Source of the DNA: Dipteronia dyeriana
Taxonomy: Eukaryota; Streptophyta; Magnoliopsida; Sapindales; Sapindaceae
Assembly (NCBI GenBank): GCA_032871835.1
Contig: CM065297.1
Location: forward strand, 31,257,598-31,321,597
Direction: 5' to 3'
DNA: 64,000 bases
Part shown: positions 12,400 to 22,734 of the stretch, piece by piece
How the letters are laid out: the number at the start of each line of letters is the position of its first letter
Numbering within the stretch: position 1 is the first letter of the stretch
Translations under genes and position numbers: made by a program
The notes under the pieces: generated by a model
Seen by the model: only the letters and a program-made list of their open reading frames with translations
Database searches by the model: none
What the model was told of the DNA's origin: nothing

Positions 12400-13830
12400 A
12401 TTACCCTTCCTCCTATAAGGGCTTGAGGTAGTGACCTTTGTTTTTGGTGAAAAGTTGAGAGAGATAGTATTATGAACAGGGCTTTTTCTTTTCCCATGAG
12501 ACTTTCCTTTTGTGGTCTTCTACCCTTTATTACACACCATCAGCAATCTTTGGAGAGGACTAGCAGTTCTGGACAGCTTCTGATCATTATTTCCTTCCCT
12601 CGCTTGTCTTTACCACTTTCTAGCATTTCCCTTATTTGAGGATATTTGCATATCAAACTGCGTAAAAAGAGCTGTAGACATTTCACCTTGATTAACAGGA
12701 TCTGACTTGGAATTTCTTAATAGCAAGTGTAATTTGGACATCGTTTCTTTCGGCTCTATTTGCCCAGAGTGGGCTTTGTCATCCATAACGCCCGTTTCAT
12801 TTTTTTCTTCTCAAAGGGGTACCTCTTTTGGGCTTGCAGCCCACTGTCCTTGGGTTGATGGAGACCCGAGACCATTGATAGTTGCTAGGGTTTTCAAAGG
12901 AGCTACAATTGTCTTCCCCCTTGAAGCCGTCTCTATGGGTTTAGGATCCTAAATTTAGGATCCAGATAAGACACTTCTCATACTAAAACATCTTATGTCA
13001 TCCTCCTTGCGTGACTCTTCCGATGGTTTTCCCTTTCCAACTGATCCCCTCTCTAATTGTTGCTGATGTCGTACTTTCTTCCTTTATGGGACCGGGGCTC
13101 TCATCCATGAGCCAAACTTGGTAGAAATCCCATCTAAGGCTTCCATCTTTGCTTCTTCGTCAGGACATTCCTAAATACAATGCCTGATTCTCCCACAGGC
13201 ATAACAGAACTCTGGAAGCCTTTCATACTTTAGACCCACTACCACCACTTTGTCCGATTCATCCAACTTCAATCAAAGCCAGTGTTTCAACGGTGTGGAA
13301 ATATCAATATGGACTTTAATTTTTATGAACTTTTCCCAACACTTTTTGGAGTCTGCCGAAATGTCTACCACATAACCTATCTGTTCTGCTAACCATTTAG
13401 TTGTTCTTCTATTCATACACATTATGGGTACATCAAGGATTTGTACCCAGATCACGACCTTATTGAACCCTAGAAGAGAGATATCTAATGTTCCAGCTAG
13501 TTTCTCCAAGGCAATTCGGCTTTTGTTGAAATATCAGGGTCCTCTTTGCCAAATTCGATTTCTATCCTCCTAATTGTTGAAATAAAACATGAAAATGTTT
13601 TCACCTACTAATTCAATTGCAACACTCCCGAAAGGACTCCATAGTTGTTCGATTAGATTTTTGAAAGCTTCCCTGTTTACTTTCTTTCCTGTAAGGATCT
13701 TTCCCACTAGTTAGTGGCCCACATCTGCCTCACCCTCCTTTTGATCTTCCACATCATTTCATGGATAGTTCCATCTTCATCCGCTAAAGAAATATTCTCA
13801 TAAAGTTTCACTATCTATGCCTCTAACATA
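12400..13830 (-). pseudogene. LINE-A ORF1 remnant: DUF4283 and CCHC zinc knuckle protein
   Basis: ORF1 of plant LINEs coats element RNA. Reading starts near 13830, where MLEA aligns with the LINE-B ORF1 start, but stops and shifts occur almost at once. The best frame, 13509-13273, holds VIWVQILDVPIMCMNRRTTKW, the conserved C-terminal part of DUF4283. A zinc knuckle follows on the same strand near 13215-13160 (CYACGRIRHCI, then a stop where CxxC-type spacing would continue). The C-terminal low-complexity basic part reaches about 12400-12280, just before ORF2. The protein in LINE-B is the better preserved reference. Confidence 0.75.
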
Positions 13831-13965
13831 TCTAAAGAACCTGGTATAAAGAAACGTGACCTAAGTAAAAAAACGTACTACTGCTTTTAGACAAAAGACC
13901 CGAACCCAAAGGACACGCTTATTTCCACTCATTTTGTCTTTAAGAGAGAAAGAGGAGAAAAGACT

Positions 13966-13980
13966 TTACAATCACAAGTT
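13966..13980. repeat. Target-site duplication of LINE-A, right copy
   Basis: TTACAATCACAAGTT is identical to 8230-8244 and directly follows the 5' end of the LINE. Array sequence resumes straight after it. Confidence 0.92.
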
Positions 13981-14140
13981 AATATGTATAATTACATCAG
14001 AAAGAGTCAATATAAACAGATTTGCATTTATCTATGCATAACAACCATTTCTTTAACAATTTCAATCAGAATACATATTATATAGCTTATGTGACTGACC
14101 ATTCATTTGTATAATCACTGAGTAAATAGTATAATCGTAA
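13981..14140. repeat. Degenerate tandem array, right part
   Basis: The core TTTGCATTTATCTATGCATAACAACC near 14021-14046, then CAATCAGAATACATATTATAT, matches the units at 7590-8229. This is the continuation of the array interrupted by LINE-A. Confidence 0.65.
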
Positions 14141-14340
14141 ACAGTACGTAACGATGGGCTTTGGGTCATAGGGTTCTTGGGCATATCTCTTGACAAGCTA
14201 CAGACCTTAGAGGCATGGGCTAGTTTGACTTTAATAAGGATTTTTAACTTAAAATATTTTTTGTGATCGCACATACCTTAATACAATCACTATGTAATTA
14301 TGTAAATATCAGTCGTTGTAAATAAAACTGTGTCATGTGA

Positions 14341-14549
14341 ATCCAACGTCTAAAAAAGAAAAGCAATTAGAAAGGTTTATAAGTAGTAAAGTAATGCCTA
14401 CACAATAAACAATAGGCAACCCAACTAGGCCTAGCATATAAACCTATGGAATTAATGATGGGCTTTAGGTCTTGGGGTTCTTGGGTTTGTCTCTTGACGA
14501 GCTATAGCCCTTAGAGGCATGTGTTAGCCTGGCTTTAATAAGGATTTTT
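14341..14549 (+). ncRNA. Second candidate small RNA copy with damaged USE
   Basis: ATCCAACGTCT at 14341-14351 is the mutated counterpart of the USE. TTTATAAG at 14376-14383 keeps the same 24-bp gap, and a T5 run lies at 14545-14549. The hairpin of the other copy is partly retained: ATAGG with CCTAT, and TAGGC with GGCCTA. Weaker USE suggests a decayed or silent copy. Confidence 0.25.
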
Positions 14550-14640
14550 AACTTAAAATATATTTTGTGATCGTAAATACCTTAATACAATCGCAATGTA
14601 ATTATGTAAATATCACTCATTGTAGAGGGTGAAACAGTTT

Positions 14641-14872
14641 AATTGAAAAACTGTGTAATGTGAATCCCACATCGAAAAAAGAAATGGAATTACAAAGGTT
14701 TATAAGTAGTAAAGTAATAGCTATACAATGAACAATAGGTCTCCCAACTGGACCTAACATGTAAACCTATTGAAGTAACGATATGCTCTAGGTCTCGAGG
14801 TTCTTGGGCTTGTCTCTTGATGAGCTAGAGCCCTTTGAGCCTTGGGCTAGTCTGACTTTAATAAAGTTTTTT
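14641..14872 (+). ncRNA. Candidate Pol III-type small RNA gene in the tandem unit (intact-looking promoter copy)
   Basis: ATCCCACATCG at 14664-14674 matches the plant snRNA upstream sequence element RTCCCACATCG exactly. TTTATAAG follows at 14699-14706 after a 24-bp gap. In plants this close USE-TATA spacing is known for Pol III snRNA-type genes (U6, U3), while Pol II ones are about one helical turn longer. A start would fall near 14730 and a T6 run at 14867-14872 would end the RNA, giving about 145 nt. The expected RNA can pair CAATAGGT (14733-14740) with ACCTATTG (14765-14772). I do not recognise it as U3, U6, 7SL or MRP. It could equally be promoter-like repeat sequence without function. 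Confidence 0.35.
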
Positions 14873-15142
14873 AACTTATTTTTTTGTTTTAACATATTGG
14901 ATATAAAAGCCCAACAAGAAATCAAGTTTTTGGATTACAATTTTGTTTCTATTTTTCCATAAATGCTATAGTTATTGATATGAATAATGCAAGTACATTG
15001 GATATGTATGCCTGATGTGGTACTATTGTCATTTTTTAAAAAAAAAAAAGACTTCTCTTATCTGACAAAAAAAAATCTCAAACTCAAACAAGGGGGTTGT
15101 AAGCTTATACCTAAAACTCTATCAATCCTTTTACTTGGTTGG

Positions 15143-16273
15143 ACATTAGGGGGCACCTGGATGGGACGGGACAGGACTGGACTGGACTGGACTAGACTGG
15201 ATAGGACAGAACTGGAGTGGACGGGACGGGACGGGACAGGACATAACAGGACTGGACGGGACGGGACGGGACAGCTGTTCTATATTGTGTTTGGAATGTC
15301 TGGAACAGAACTATTAACTGTACTATTATACGTTTGGTATGACTGAGTTAGGATAGAACAAAATGTTCAAATGACCAAAGTACCCTTCTTATCTTGTGTA
15401 ATGTTTGTTACCACATATTAGTGACATGGGACCTGATAAATCGGTATTTATTTGATTTTATTACATAAATATTTTTATATTTTTATTTTTATAATATTGT
15501 AATTGAAAATTATTTTTGTATAGAGTTGGTTGGCTTTTACATATAATTGTATGGAATTTAATAGATTTACAAAAAATAGAAAATTAACAAAGAAAAAGAA
15601 AATTAAATAAATAAATAAATTTTTTTCTTGGAATTTTTTTTTCATGAGAAAAAATTAAAGCAAAACATTAAAACACAATTGAAAAATTTTACACAAAAGA
15701 AATTGAAAAAATTGGAAATTGGAATATTTTTCATTCCTCCCCAAAATGTCACCCGGATTCCCCAAACCTTTTACTTTTGTCTTTTTCTTTTTCTAAATCT
15801 CGATCTACACCTCATTAACTCTATCTTCTTCTTCACCAAAGTCTTAAAAAACTCCATTGATTGGAATACTTTCTTCACCAATATTGCAACCTAACAAAAA
15901 AAAAATCCCAACTTCTTTCTTTTTCTCCTCAACATCTGGAGCAGCAGCAATAGCGGCACCACCAGTTGAAGCAGCAGCGGCAGTAGGCGATCTGAGAGAG
16001 GGGTTGTGTTATGTCTAAGAAAGAGAGAGAGAGATGAGATTCAAGTGGTGGTGGATATATGTTTGTAATTTTTAGAAGTTTTGAGAGCAAAAAGGACTTG
16101 TCTCATGCATGGGACAAGTATTGTCTAATGTCTGAGGTGGGGCAGTATTTTATAATTTTTATCTCACATTGTCCCGTCTAGTCCCATACTAATAGCGTAC
16201 CAAACATGGAATAACAGAAAGTTATCCTATTTTATCCCGTCCCGTCCCGTCCCAAGTACCAAACAATGTATCC
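15143..16273. mobile_element. Probable non-autonomous DNA element with GGGAC/GTCCC subterminal arrays
   Basis: The left side carries a GGGAC/GGACT array (15162-15275). The right side carries GTCCCGTCCCGTCCC (near 16236-16253) preceded by a GTCCCGTCTAGTCCC block (16170-16185). GTTTGGTA-type motifs occur in both halves in inverted sense (for example TTTGGTATG near 15331 and GTACCAAACA near 16195 and 16256). The interior, 15440-15900, is AT-rich without a believable gene. No clean target duplication could be found, so the exact ends and the superfamily are unsettled. Confidence 0.5.
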
Positions 16274-16804
16274 TTTCATAATTGGGTACAATTAGTTAGA
16301 TTATTAGATTCAATGCACCTAAATGTTAAAAAAGAAGAGAGACAGAAATCATATGAAATGCAGTGATTTGATGCGGAGCCAAATCCAATACCAACATGCC
16401 AACAAACAATGTAAAAGGTTGAGCTGATAGAAAGGAAACCTACCATGCTCTTTCTCTATGAAATGAAAACAACTTCCATATGACATGCCACCAACAATTC
16501 AATCCTCAAACCCAACTTCAAATAGGAAGAATTAATATACACGGAAATGGACTCTTACTTTCAACCCAAGCCCACAGACAAAATCAAACCTCAACACAAT
16601 TTTTATTTTTAATTTTACAAGCAGGAAAAAGCCACCCACATTAACCTTATTTTTAAGAAATTAAAATAAAATTTAAAAAAAAAAAATATTTTAACAATCA
16701 TCAAGTGACGGACGTGCCAGATCACTGCGTTTTATGATGTACGGTCCTGATTGATGGTGTTGTTGAACAACTAATTCGTTTCAAACAGATCCTGACGGTG
16801 GAGA
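16274..16804 (-). other. 3' flank and likely 3'UTR of the SAP gene
   Basis: No gene is seen. The part next to the SAP stop codon is the expected 3'UTR on the minus strand. An A/T-rich stretch near 16655-16700 could hold polyadenylation signals, but I cannot single one out. Confidence 0.4.
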
Positions 16805-17302
16805 TCAGATCTTCTCGAGCTTCTGAGCTTTAACGACTGGATTCGATCGAGCAATCTCTTCCCTGCCAACCTTCTTGAAATCGAACGTGCAACCGTGTTT
16901 CTCCGGATACCGGTGGGTCCCGCAGAACATGGTCCCACACTTGCACTTGAAACCCGTCAACCCGACCCGTTTCCTGCACACCAAACACCTGTTCGGCTGC
17001 GGCTGCTCCTGTTCTGCGACCACCGCCACGTTGGCCTCCTTAATCTCCGCGTCTCGGTTGACATCCGGGAGAGTCAAAGCTGGAGGATCCGGGAGTGATC
17101 CGGCGAACGGCGACGAAGAAGTAGAAGCGGATAGAGAGTTTTCAACCGTTGATTTTATGGACGCTTGTTGTTGTTCCTTGAGACAGAAATCTCTGTAGCA
17201 TTTGGAGCAGAGATTCATCGTCGCCGGACTCCCGAAAAATCCACAGTTATTCACGCAGAGCCGGTGACCTTCGTGTGCTTGAAATCTGTGCTCCTCCGCC
17301 AT
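16805..17302 (-). CDS. A20/AN1 zinc-finger stress-associated protein (SAP), 165 aa
   Basis: This is an uninterrupted 165-codon gene with both domains of the plant SAP family, whose members respond to abiotic stress and bind ubiquitin or act as E3 ligases. The A20 finger is C16-x3-C20-x11-C32-x2-C35. The AN1 finger is C106-x2-C109-x10-C120-x-C122-x4-C127-x2-H130-x5-H136-x-C138, so every metal ligand is present. A serine-, proline- and glutamate-rich linker joins them. Length and architecture match typical plant SAPs and the coding part is intronless, as is common. The first ATG of the frame, just before MAEEHRFQ, is the start. A 5'UTR intron lies upstream. It is the only intact gene I can support here. 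The exact SAP number cannot be assigned from sequence alone. Confidence 0.96.
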   Translation of the reverse strand: MAEEHRFQAHEGHRLCVNNCGFFGSPATMNLCSKCYRDFCLKEQQQASIKSTVENSLSASTSSSPFAGSLPDPPALTLPDVNRDAEIKEANVAVVAEQEQPQPNRCLVCRKRVGLTGFKCKCGTMFCGTHRYPEKHGCTFDFKKVGREEIARSNPVVKAQKLEKI

Positions 17303-17344
17303 ACTTTTTTTCCTCCGATTACTAGAGCAGATCGATTGCTTAAT

Positions 17345-17453
17345 CTGTTACAAAAGACGAAAATTAATGTAAATTATAATTAATCACGAAGAAAGCATCA
17401 AAATAAAAAATAAAAAATCGATTTTCAAGCAAAAGGAGAAGAAGAGGTCGTAC
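17345..17453 (-). other. Probable 5'UTR intron of the SAP gene
   Basis: On the minus strand AATCAA|GTACGACC at 17453 looks like a donor, and TTTTGTAACAG| ending at 17345 like an acceptor. The 109 nt between are T-rich, as plant introns are. Exonic sequence of about 40 nt then leads to the ATG at 17302. Leader introns are frequent in plant SAP genes and often raise expression. Not confirmed by transcripts. Confidence 0.65.
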
Positions 17454-17514
17454 TTGATTAACTATTAAGAAATCGAAGAATTATCAGATTTGAGTCAGGA
17501 GAAAAATAATAAAA

Positions 17515-17540
17515 GAGAGAGAGAGGGAGAGGAAGGATCG
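17515..17540 (-). promoter_or_regulatory. CT-rich leader microsatellite of the SAP gene
   Basis: A GAGAGAGAGA tract on the plus strand reads as CT repeats in the inferred 5' leader of the minus-strand SAP transcript. Such pyrimidine patches are common just downstream of plant start sites and suggest transcription begins near 17560. Confidence 0.5.
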
Positions 17541-17758
17541 GCGAAAGGAGAAAGAGATGATGATTGTATGTATTATTATTTTTATTTTATTTTTAAATGT
17601 ATTTATTATAATTATTGATTTTGATTTTGATTTGTTTTGAGTAATAATTTAAAATAACAACAAAAACAATGAAAATTGGGAAGTGAAGGCGAGGAGTGAG
17701 GACAGGCTGGAGGGGGATGCCAAAATGGAACAAGTTTGTGATCTGCCAATCAAAATTC

Positions 17759-17800
17759 GCCACGTAATTTATTGATATTACTCACCCAAAAATACGTGGC
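17759..17800 (-). promoter_or_regulatory. Inverted pair of ABRE-like ACGTGGC boxes upstream of SAP
   Basis: GCCACGTA at 17759-17766 and TACGTGGC at 17793-17800 are exact reverse complements, 26 bp apart, about 200-250 bp upstream of the inferred start. ACGTGGC is the core bound by ABA-responsive bZIP factors. Paired ABREs are known to act together, which would suit ABA or drought induction of a SAP gene. Confidence 0.6.
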
Positions 17801-17880
17801 TTATGCTATGTGGTTATTTCCGTGATTTCCTATATTAAAATAATCAATGGTCCTTATGGTAGAAAAAATGGTCTTTAAGC

Positions 17881-18400
17881 CCAACGATCAAGGCCCAACC
17901 CGTTTCATGTTGAATCCGAACAAGGCCCATTTGATTCGGGTCGACTTTAGAAGACTTGCTCAAAATATAGCTTGAGTTGGTCACAGTTTCAGTCTCATTC
18001 AACCGCTGAATCTATTTGATAACACAAGATTATCGTGAAAGGGATTTGAACAGGTCAACAACTGGATAATCCCACGAAATTTGGTAAAATTATCAAGGAT
18101 ATCCAACAACCAACCTCGATCGTTTACTTCAAAAACGAGATCTATAAATAGGACTCCTCGTTTACAGAAAGCTCTCTCTGATTGTCTTCCCCTCAACTCA
18201 AGACTCTTACTAAGCTGAAATTTTGCAAAAACAACAATTTCGGTCACCGGAATACTCAAATTCATACTCTCCGATTTGTTTATTATTAAACGTTCAGACA
18301 AAACGCACCTAAGGCCAAATCGACCGCACCATCCCATTCATTTTTCTTCTTTTGTTGTTTGTTTTCATCTTTTTTGCAGGTCTTGGAGAAGTCAACTTGT
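17881..18400 (+). repeat. Probable 5' LTR end of the Tat-like gypsy element
   Basis: TATAAATAG at about 18142-18150 with pyrimidine-rich sequence downstream (AGCTCTCTCTGATTGTCTTCCCC) looks like an LTR promoter and start. Gag-like coding starts within about 320 bp. The LTR borders could not be fixed and no matching 3' LTR was found to the right of the coding remnants. Confidence 0.4.
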
Positions 18401-18459
18401 CCGATTTGACCAGTTAGACCAAGTTGTTTGAGAATCTGACCCGATCCACTCTAACTGTA

Positions 18460-20160
18460 TATGGATCATCTACAGTTCGGCACCTACCATGGGGCCCATT
18501 AGAGCTTACGCGAACCACTTGAATTTAACCAAGGACATGGAAACGCCTCAACCGTCGAAGAGCAGCTAGCCGCACTGATTGCTCAGATGACCACCAACGC
18601 CTAGAAATTGCTAAAGCTTGAAGCAAAAAAGGCATCGATCAGAACATGGAACGTCGAATTACAAACAATAATCGAGGGTATGCCTAGCAACCTACCACCA
18701 GTACCCCCGGTCCAAGCGAATGACCCCAAGCATGACGTCGACATGACAGCCCCAGTTGCACAAATGATAGACTTTTAGGCACCAAAATCATTTTCTGGTG
18801 TAGTGAACCCTCAAGGCGCGGCTCAAATAGTTCAAGTTGACACGGTCCCACCAATCGCGTCGATTCCACAACTGACATGACTAGAACATAATTACGACAG
18901 TGGAATGTAGTCAAAGAATGTCTTCAGGACCCCGATTTCGCTCCAGTCGACACATGAGTTTCTCGCATATCCTTGCTGACCCATAAATTCTCGTAGGTTT
19001 GTAGAAATGAAGGCCCCCATACAAAGAGTCCCAAGGGTCACAGGTTTGCAGGTTTGTATAAACGACGAACAGTTTTACTGATACAATTGCCTTGATCGAA
19101 ATTCCTAGAAAATTTAGCTTCCCAAGTATGAAGCAGTTCGAGGGCACTACGGATCCAGACGACCATATAGCACAATACAAGCAGTGAATGTTCACTACGT
19201 TGATCCCACGTTACCTCAGATAAGCGTGTATATGCAAAGTGTTTGGATCCAACATCGGCCGCCCAGCCCTACAATGGTATACGAATCTACGTAACAACTC
19301 TATTTCTTCTTTTAAGCAGCTCACAGACACGTTCGTGGAACAATTTGCAAGCAGTCGAAAGCTCGAGAAACAGTCGGATGACCTTTACACTATATTCAAA
19401 AGACGTGGCGAGACCTAATGGCATATGTCTAATGTTGCAACAGGATAAAAGTTCAACTCCCGTATTGCAACCAGTCTACCGCGATCTCAGCTTTCAGGAA
19501 AGAACTTCGGTTCGACTCCGACCTCTATAAAGAACTCATAAAATACCCATGCAAAATAAAGAAAAATGTGTTGGCAAAAGCATGAGCAAAGATTAAATGA
19601 GAAGAGGACGAGGCGAACTTCATAAAAAAAAAAACAACTACAATAGGATAAACGAACGTGTCGATCGAAGGACAACTGACAAGAGGGTCGACCTCTACCT
19701 AACAGAAAATCGACGCAACAACAACTCTCGCTATAATGGACCCAGTGATATGAGGTCGTACGAATAAAATCCACCTAGAAAAATTCGATCATAAGCCACG
19801 ATCCTGGTGTACAAGCTCAGTAATGAACCATTCGACCTCATGGCAGTGATAAAAGGTATGGGGAGAAAAGTCAAGTGGCCAAGAAAGATGAACTCCCCAC
19901 TAGAGCATTGAGACTCTTGATTTCGATGTGAGTTCTATGGAGATCACGACCATCGAACAAAAGATTACATCGCTCTCAAATTAGAAGTGGTTGAACTCCT
20001 GAAGCGAGTGTACTTGTAAGAATATTTGACCGATAAGGGAAAAGAGACTGTCGCTCGACGTGCGAAATGCAGTAAGCAAATTCAGACGACAGTTCGCCAG
20101 CATCTCCTCAACAAGAAAGAGTGATCAATTATATCGCAAGTGGATCAAAAGGTAGCGGCG
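18460..20160 (+). pseudogene. Gag remnant of the Tat-like gypsy element
   Basis: From ATG 18461 (MDHLQFGTYHGAH) the frame is readable but broken by many stops. Blocks such as VEEQLAALIAQMT (near 18557-18595) and LAYPC/APIQRVP (near 18960-19030) lead into a gag-like region. FRKELRFDSDLYKELIKYPC near 19493-19550 is a typical structural block. Decay by TAG and TAA stops is heavy, and the downstream zinc knuckle is not recognisable. Confidence 0.55.
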
Positions 20161-20379
20161 TATGCTATTCGGCTGTAAAAAGACATACTCGACAAGTGTC
20201 GAACACAGAAATTCAGCCTAATAGAGAGCATCCATCAAAGATCGACGAAGCTGTCATCTTCAAATCCACGGATGAATCAGATTTTTTCTCCTCATCATAA
20301 TGCCTTGGTCATTTCATTATACATATCTAACTGTTTAACTAAGCAAAATTCTGATCAAAAAAGGTAGTTCCTGTAATAT

Positions 20380-22130
20380 CTTGTTTATTAATGCTCTTAG
20401 AGAAATGCTGGTCAAAGAATCTAAAAACAGTCATCGAACAACAATGTTGACTACACTGGGAAAATTCATATTACCAGTGTACACTGAAAGAGTTAACTTA
20501 TATATCAACTTTCAGCTGCTCAATTGTCAACCTTCATACAATGAAATCCTCGGCATGCCCTGGATACACGAATTGAAGGTGGTCCCCTCGACCTACCACC
20601 AGATGATCAAGTTCCCTACTAAGTAGGGAGTACGAGATATCAAAGGTGAATAGAGAGCCGTACGAGAGTGCTACCAGAACGCAATAAAGAAATAGAAAGA
20701 GTGGTTATAGCAACTATAGGAATATGTAACCGAGTTGATACCAAACAAGTCTAGAATGGAAGAACTCGATGAAGTGTCTATCGACCCAGAACAACCAGAG
20801 AATAAAGTCTTGATCGGGGTCTAGGCTACCCGAAGAAATTCATGGACAATTAATCGACCTCCTGAAGGAAAGACATAACATTTTCGCTTGGTCACATTCA
20901 AACATGGTCGGGATCGACCGAGAAGTAATCGTTCACCATTTGCAGGTAGATCTTAAACACCCACAAACGACACAAAAAGGAGGAAATTTACACCAGAAAG
21001 GAAAAAAGTAATCAATTAAGAGGTACAAAAGCTTATCGACATCAACTCCGTTAGGGATGTAAAGTAATCAGACTGGTTAGCGAACGTTATGGTCGTGAAG
21101 AAAAAGAATGGAAAGCGGCGTGTCTGCATCGAATACACATATCTCAATCAGGAGTGCCTAAAGGATCCATTTCTCCTCCCTCACATTGACATGTTGGTCG
21201 CCACCATTGTTGGACATGAACTACTCAGCTTCATGGATGTCTTATCTGGATACAACCAAGAGAGAACTCCTTTCATCACCGAACAGGGTATTTTTTTTGT
21301 TACAAAGTTATGCATTTTGGTTTGAAAAATGGAGGTGCGACCTACCAACGACTCGTTAACAAAATATTCACGAGAATGCTTGGGTCAACAATGGAGGTCT
21401 ACATCGACAATATGCTAGTGAAGTCCTTAATAGCTCAACAGCTTGTAAACCATCTAAAGTAGTCGTTTGACGTGCTTGACGAATATGGTATGAAACTTAA
21501 CCCTACTAAATGATCCTTTGGTGTTTCCTTTAGCAAGTTTTTAGGTTATCTGGTGACCCAAAGAGGAATCGAAGCCAACCCAAACCAAATTCGGTCGTTC
21601 AAAGCAATCCAGTCATCTAAATGCATCAAAGAAGTCCAGAAACTTACAGGTCGAGTATCAGCCCTTAATAGGTTAATCTCCGAGTCATCCAAACGATGCC
21701 AACCTTTTTTCAACACCTTAAGAAAGAATAAGGCATTCGAGTGGAATGAAGAATGCGAGAAAGCAATACAAGAATTAAAATAATATCTAGCCTTACCTTA
21801 TTTACTGTCGAAGCCATAGGATAAAGAGGTACTATACTTGTATTTAGCAATATTTGACGCTTCGGTGAGTGTCGTGCTAGTTAGGGAAGAGGAAAACTCA
21901 CAACACTAGGTGTACTATGTAATCAAAGCATTACTCGACACCGAGTCCAAGTACAACAAGCTTGAGAAATTAGCCTTAGCACTTGTCCTCGCCGCACGCA
22001 AGCTTAGGCCATATTTCTAGTGCCACACAATCTAGGTACTAACCACTTTCATATTAAAGAATATATTGCATAAAGCAGAACTTTCAGGTCAATTGACAAA
22101 ATAGGTGGTCGAGCTCAACGAACAAAATAT
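20380..22130 (+). pseudogene. Protease-reverse transcriptase-RNase H remnant of the Tat-like gypsy element
   Basis: 20381-20626 matches the region after gypsy protease (YNEILGMPWIHELKVVPSTYHQ). RT starts near 21060: NVMVVKKKNGKRRVCIEYTYLNQ, then FMDVLSGYNQ, with several residues missing before RTPFITEQGIFF. The catalytic YIDD box appears at about 21400-21412 as YIDNML, so the second aspartate is lost. RNase H follows in the frame 21553-21783 (KLTGRVSALNRLIS) and at 21850-22020 (DASVSVVLV, LEKLALALVLAARKLRPYF). Stops are frequent. The block wording fits the Tat/Ogre group of plant gypsy elements. Confidence 0.85.
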
Positions 22131-22199
22131 CTCTTTCCAATTTTAAACAACAATGAAATCATAGGTATTCCCAGACTTCATAGCAGATTTCACTTCTAA

Positions 22200-22618
22200 C
22201 GAAAAGTTATAGGCCGAATAAGAATTACTGACTCTCTTCAAGGATTCGACAAACAAAGCATGGACCTTGTCAGTTGACGGATCCAACAATATATAAAGGT
22301 AGTAGACTCAGACTTGTGCTTAAATCTCCATAAGGGGAAAATCTAGAATAGTCAATCCACTGTAATTTTTGTGTGATAAATAACGAAGCAGAATACAAAG
22401 CGTTAATAGCTGGACTCGACATGGCAAAAATCCTAGGAGTAAAAAACACACAGGTGCATAACAACTCCCAATTAATCGTTCGACAAATAAATGGAACATA
22501 TGAAGCTAAAAACAAGATGATGGCAGCATATCTAACCAAAGCAAAACAACTACAGTCAACTTTTGACATGTTTTCTATTTTACAGGTACCAGGATCAGAC
22601 AATGCTCGAGCAGATTAG
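22200..22618 (+). pseudogene. Second (archaeal-type) RNase H remnant, diagnostic of Tat-group gypsy
   Basis: TLSVDGSNNI near 22266-22295 gives the first catalytic aspartate block. The frame 22373-22618 holds NNEAEYKALIAGLDMAKILGVK and NNSQLIVRQINGTYEAKNKMM. The normal D of the DSQL motif is N here. Tat-lineage elements carry this additional RNase H between the first RNase H and integrase, so its presence supports the lineage call. Confidence 0.8.
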
Positions 22619-22734
22619 CAACGACATCTTAGCCTAAGTCAATTCCTATTGTGCACCTTTTGTCGCCCGTAATAAATAACGAAGAAAAAATCACATAAGA
22701 TGAGGATTATAGTCTGACCTAGATAGATCAAATA

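Larger units (their letters stand above)
8245..13965 (-). mobile_element. Complete L1-type LINE (LINE-A), minus strand, about 5.7 kb
   Basis: The element runs from its 5' end near 13965 to a short T-run at 8243-8250, the complement of a poly(A) tail. It is flanked by perfect 15-bp direct repeats, the mark of target-primed reverse transcription. On the minus strand it contains ORF1 remnants (RNA-binding, DUF4283 plus CCHC knuckle) and then ORF2 (endonuclease, reverse transcriptase, zf-RVT-like region, RNase H-like end). Many stops and frameshifts show it is dead, but the full length is preserved. Its 3' end (GAAGACAAACATTACA near 8255-8270) resembles the corresponding end of LINE-B at about 45418-45435, so both belong to one family. 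It sits inside the tandem array of 7590-8229 / 14020. Confidence 0.92.
14140..14880 (+). repeat. Three tandem units of about 310 bp, snRNA-promoter-like
   Basis: Units begin near 14144, 14452 and 14777 with (G)TAA(C/T)GATGGGCTTTAGGTC or a close variant. Each continues with TTCTTGGGC, TGTCTCTTGA, a GAGCC/TAGCCC block and ACTTTAATAAGGATTTTTAACTT. The first unit has only its right part and the last ends near 14880, so two complete junctions are present. The units include the USE/TATA and T-run features listed separately. Confidence 0.8.

Noticed and set aside
14641..14872. Known U3, U6 or 7SL RNA gene
   Set aside because: The promoter pattern fits, but the expected RNA start and body do not match what I know of these RNAs.
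14987..15346. 119-codon frame with repeated GRDGTG-like residues
   Set aside because: It is produced by the GGGAC pentamer array and has no protein family.
16875..17198. Plus-strand frame of 107 codons opposite the SAP gene
   Set aside because: It is the antisense shadow of the A20/AN1 coding sequence.
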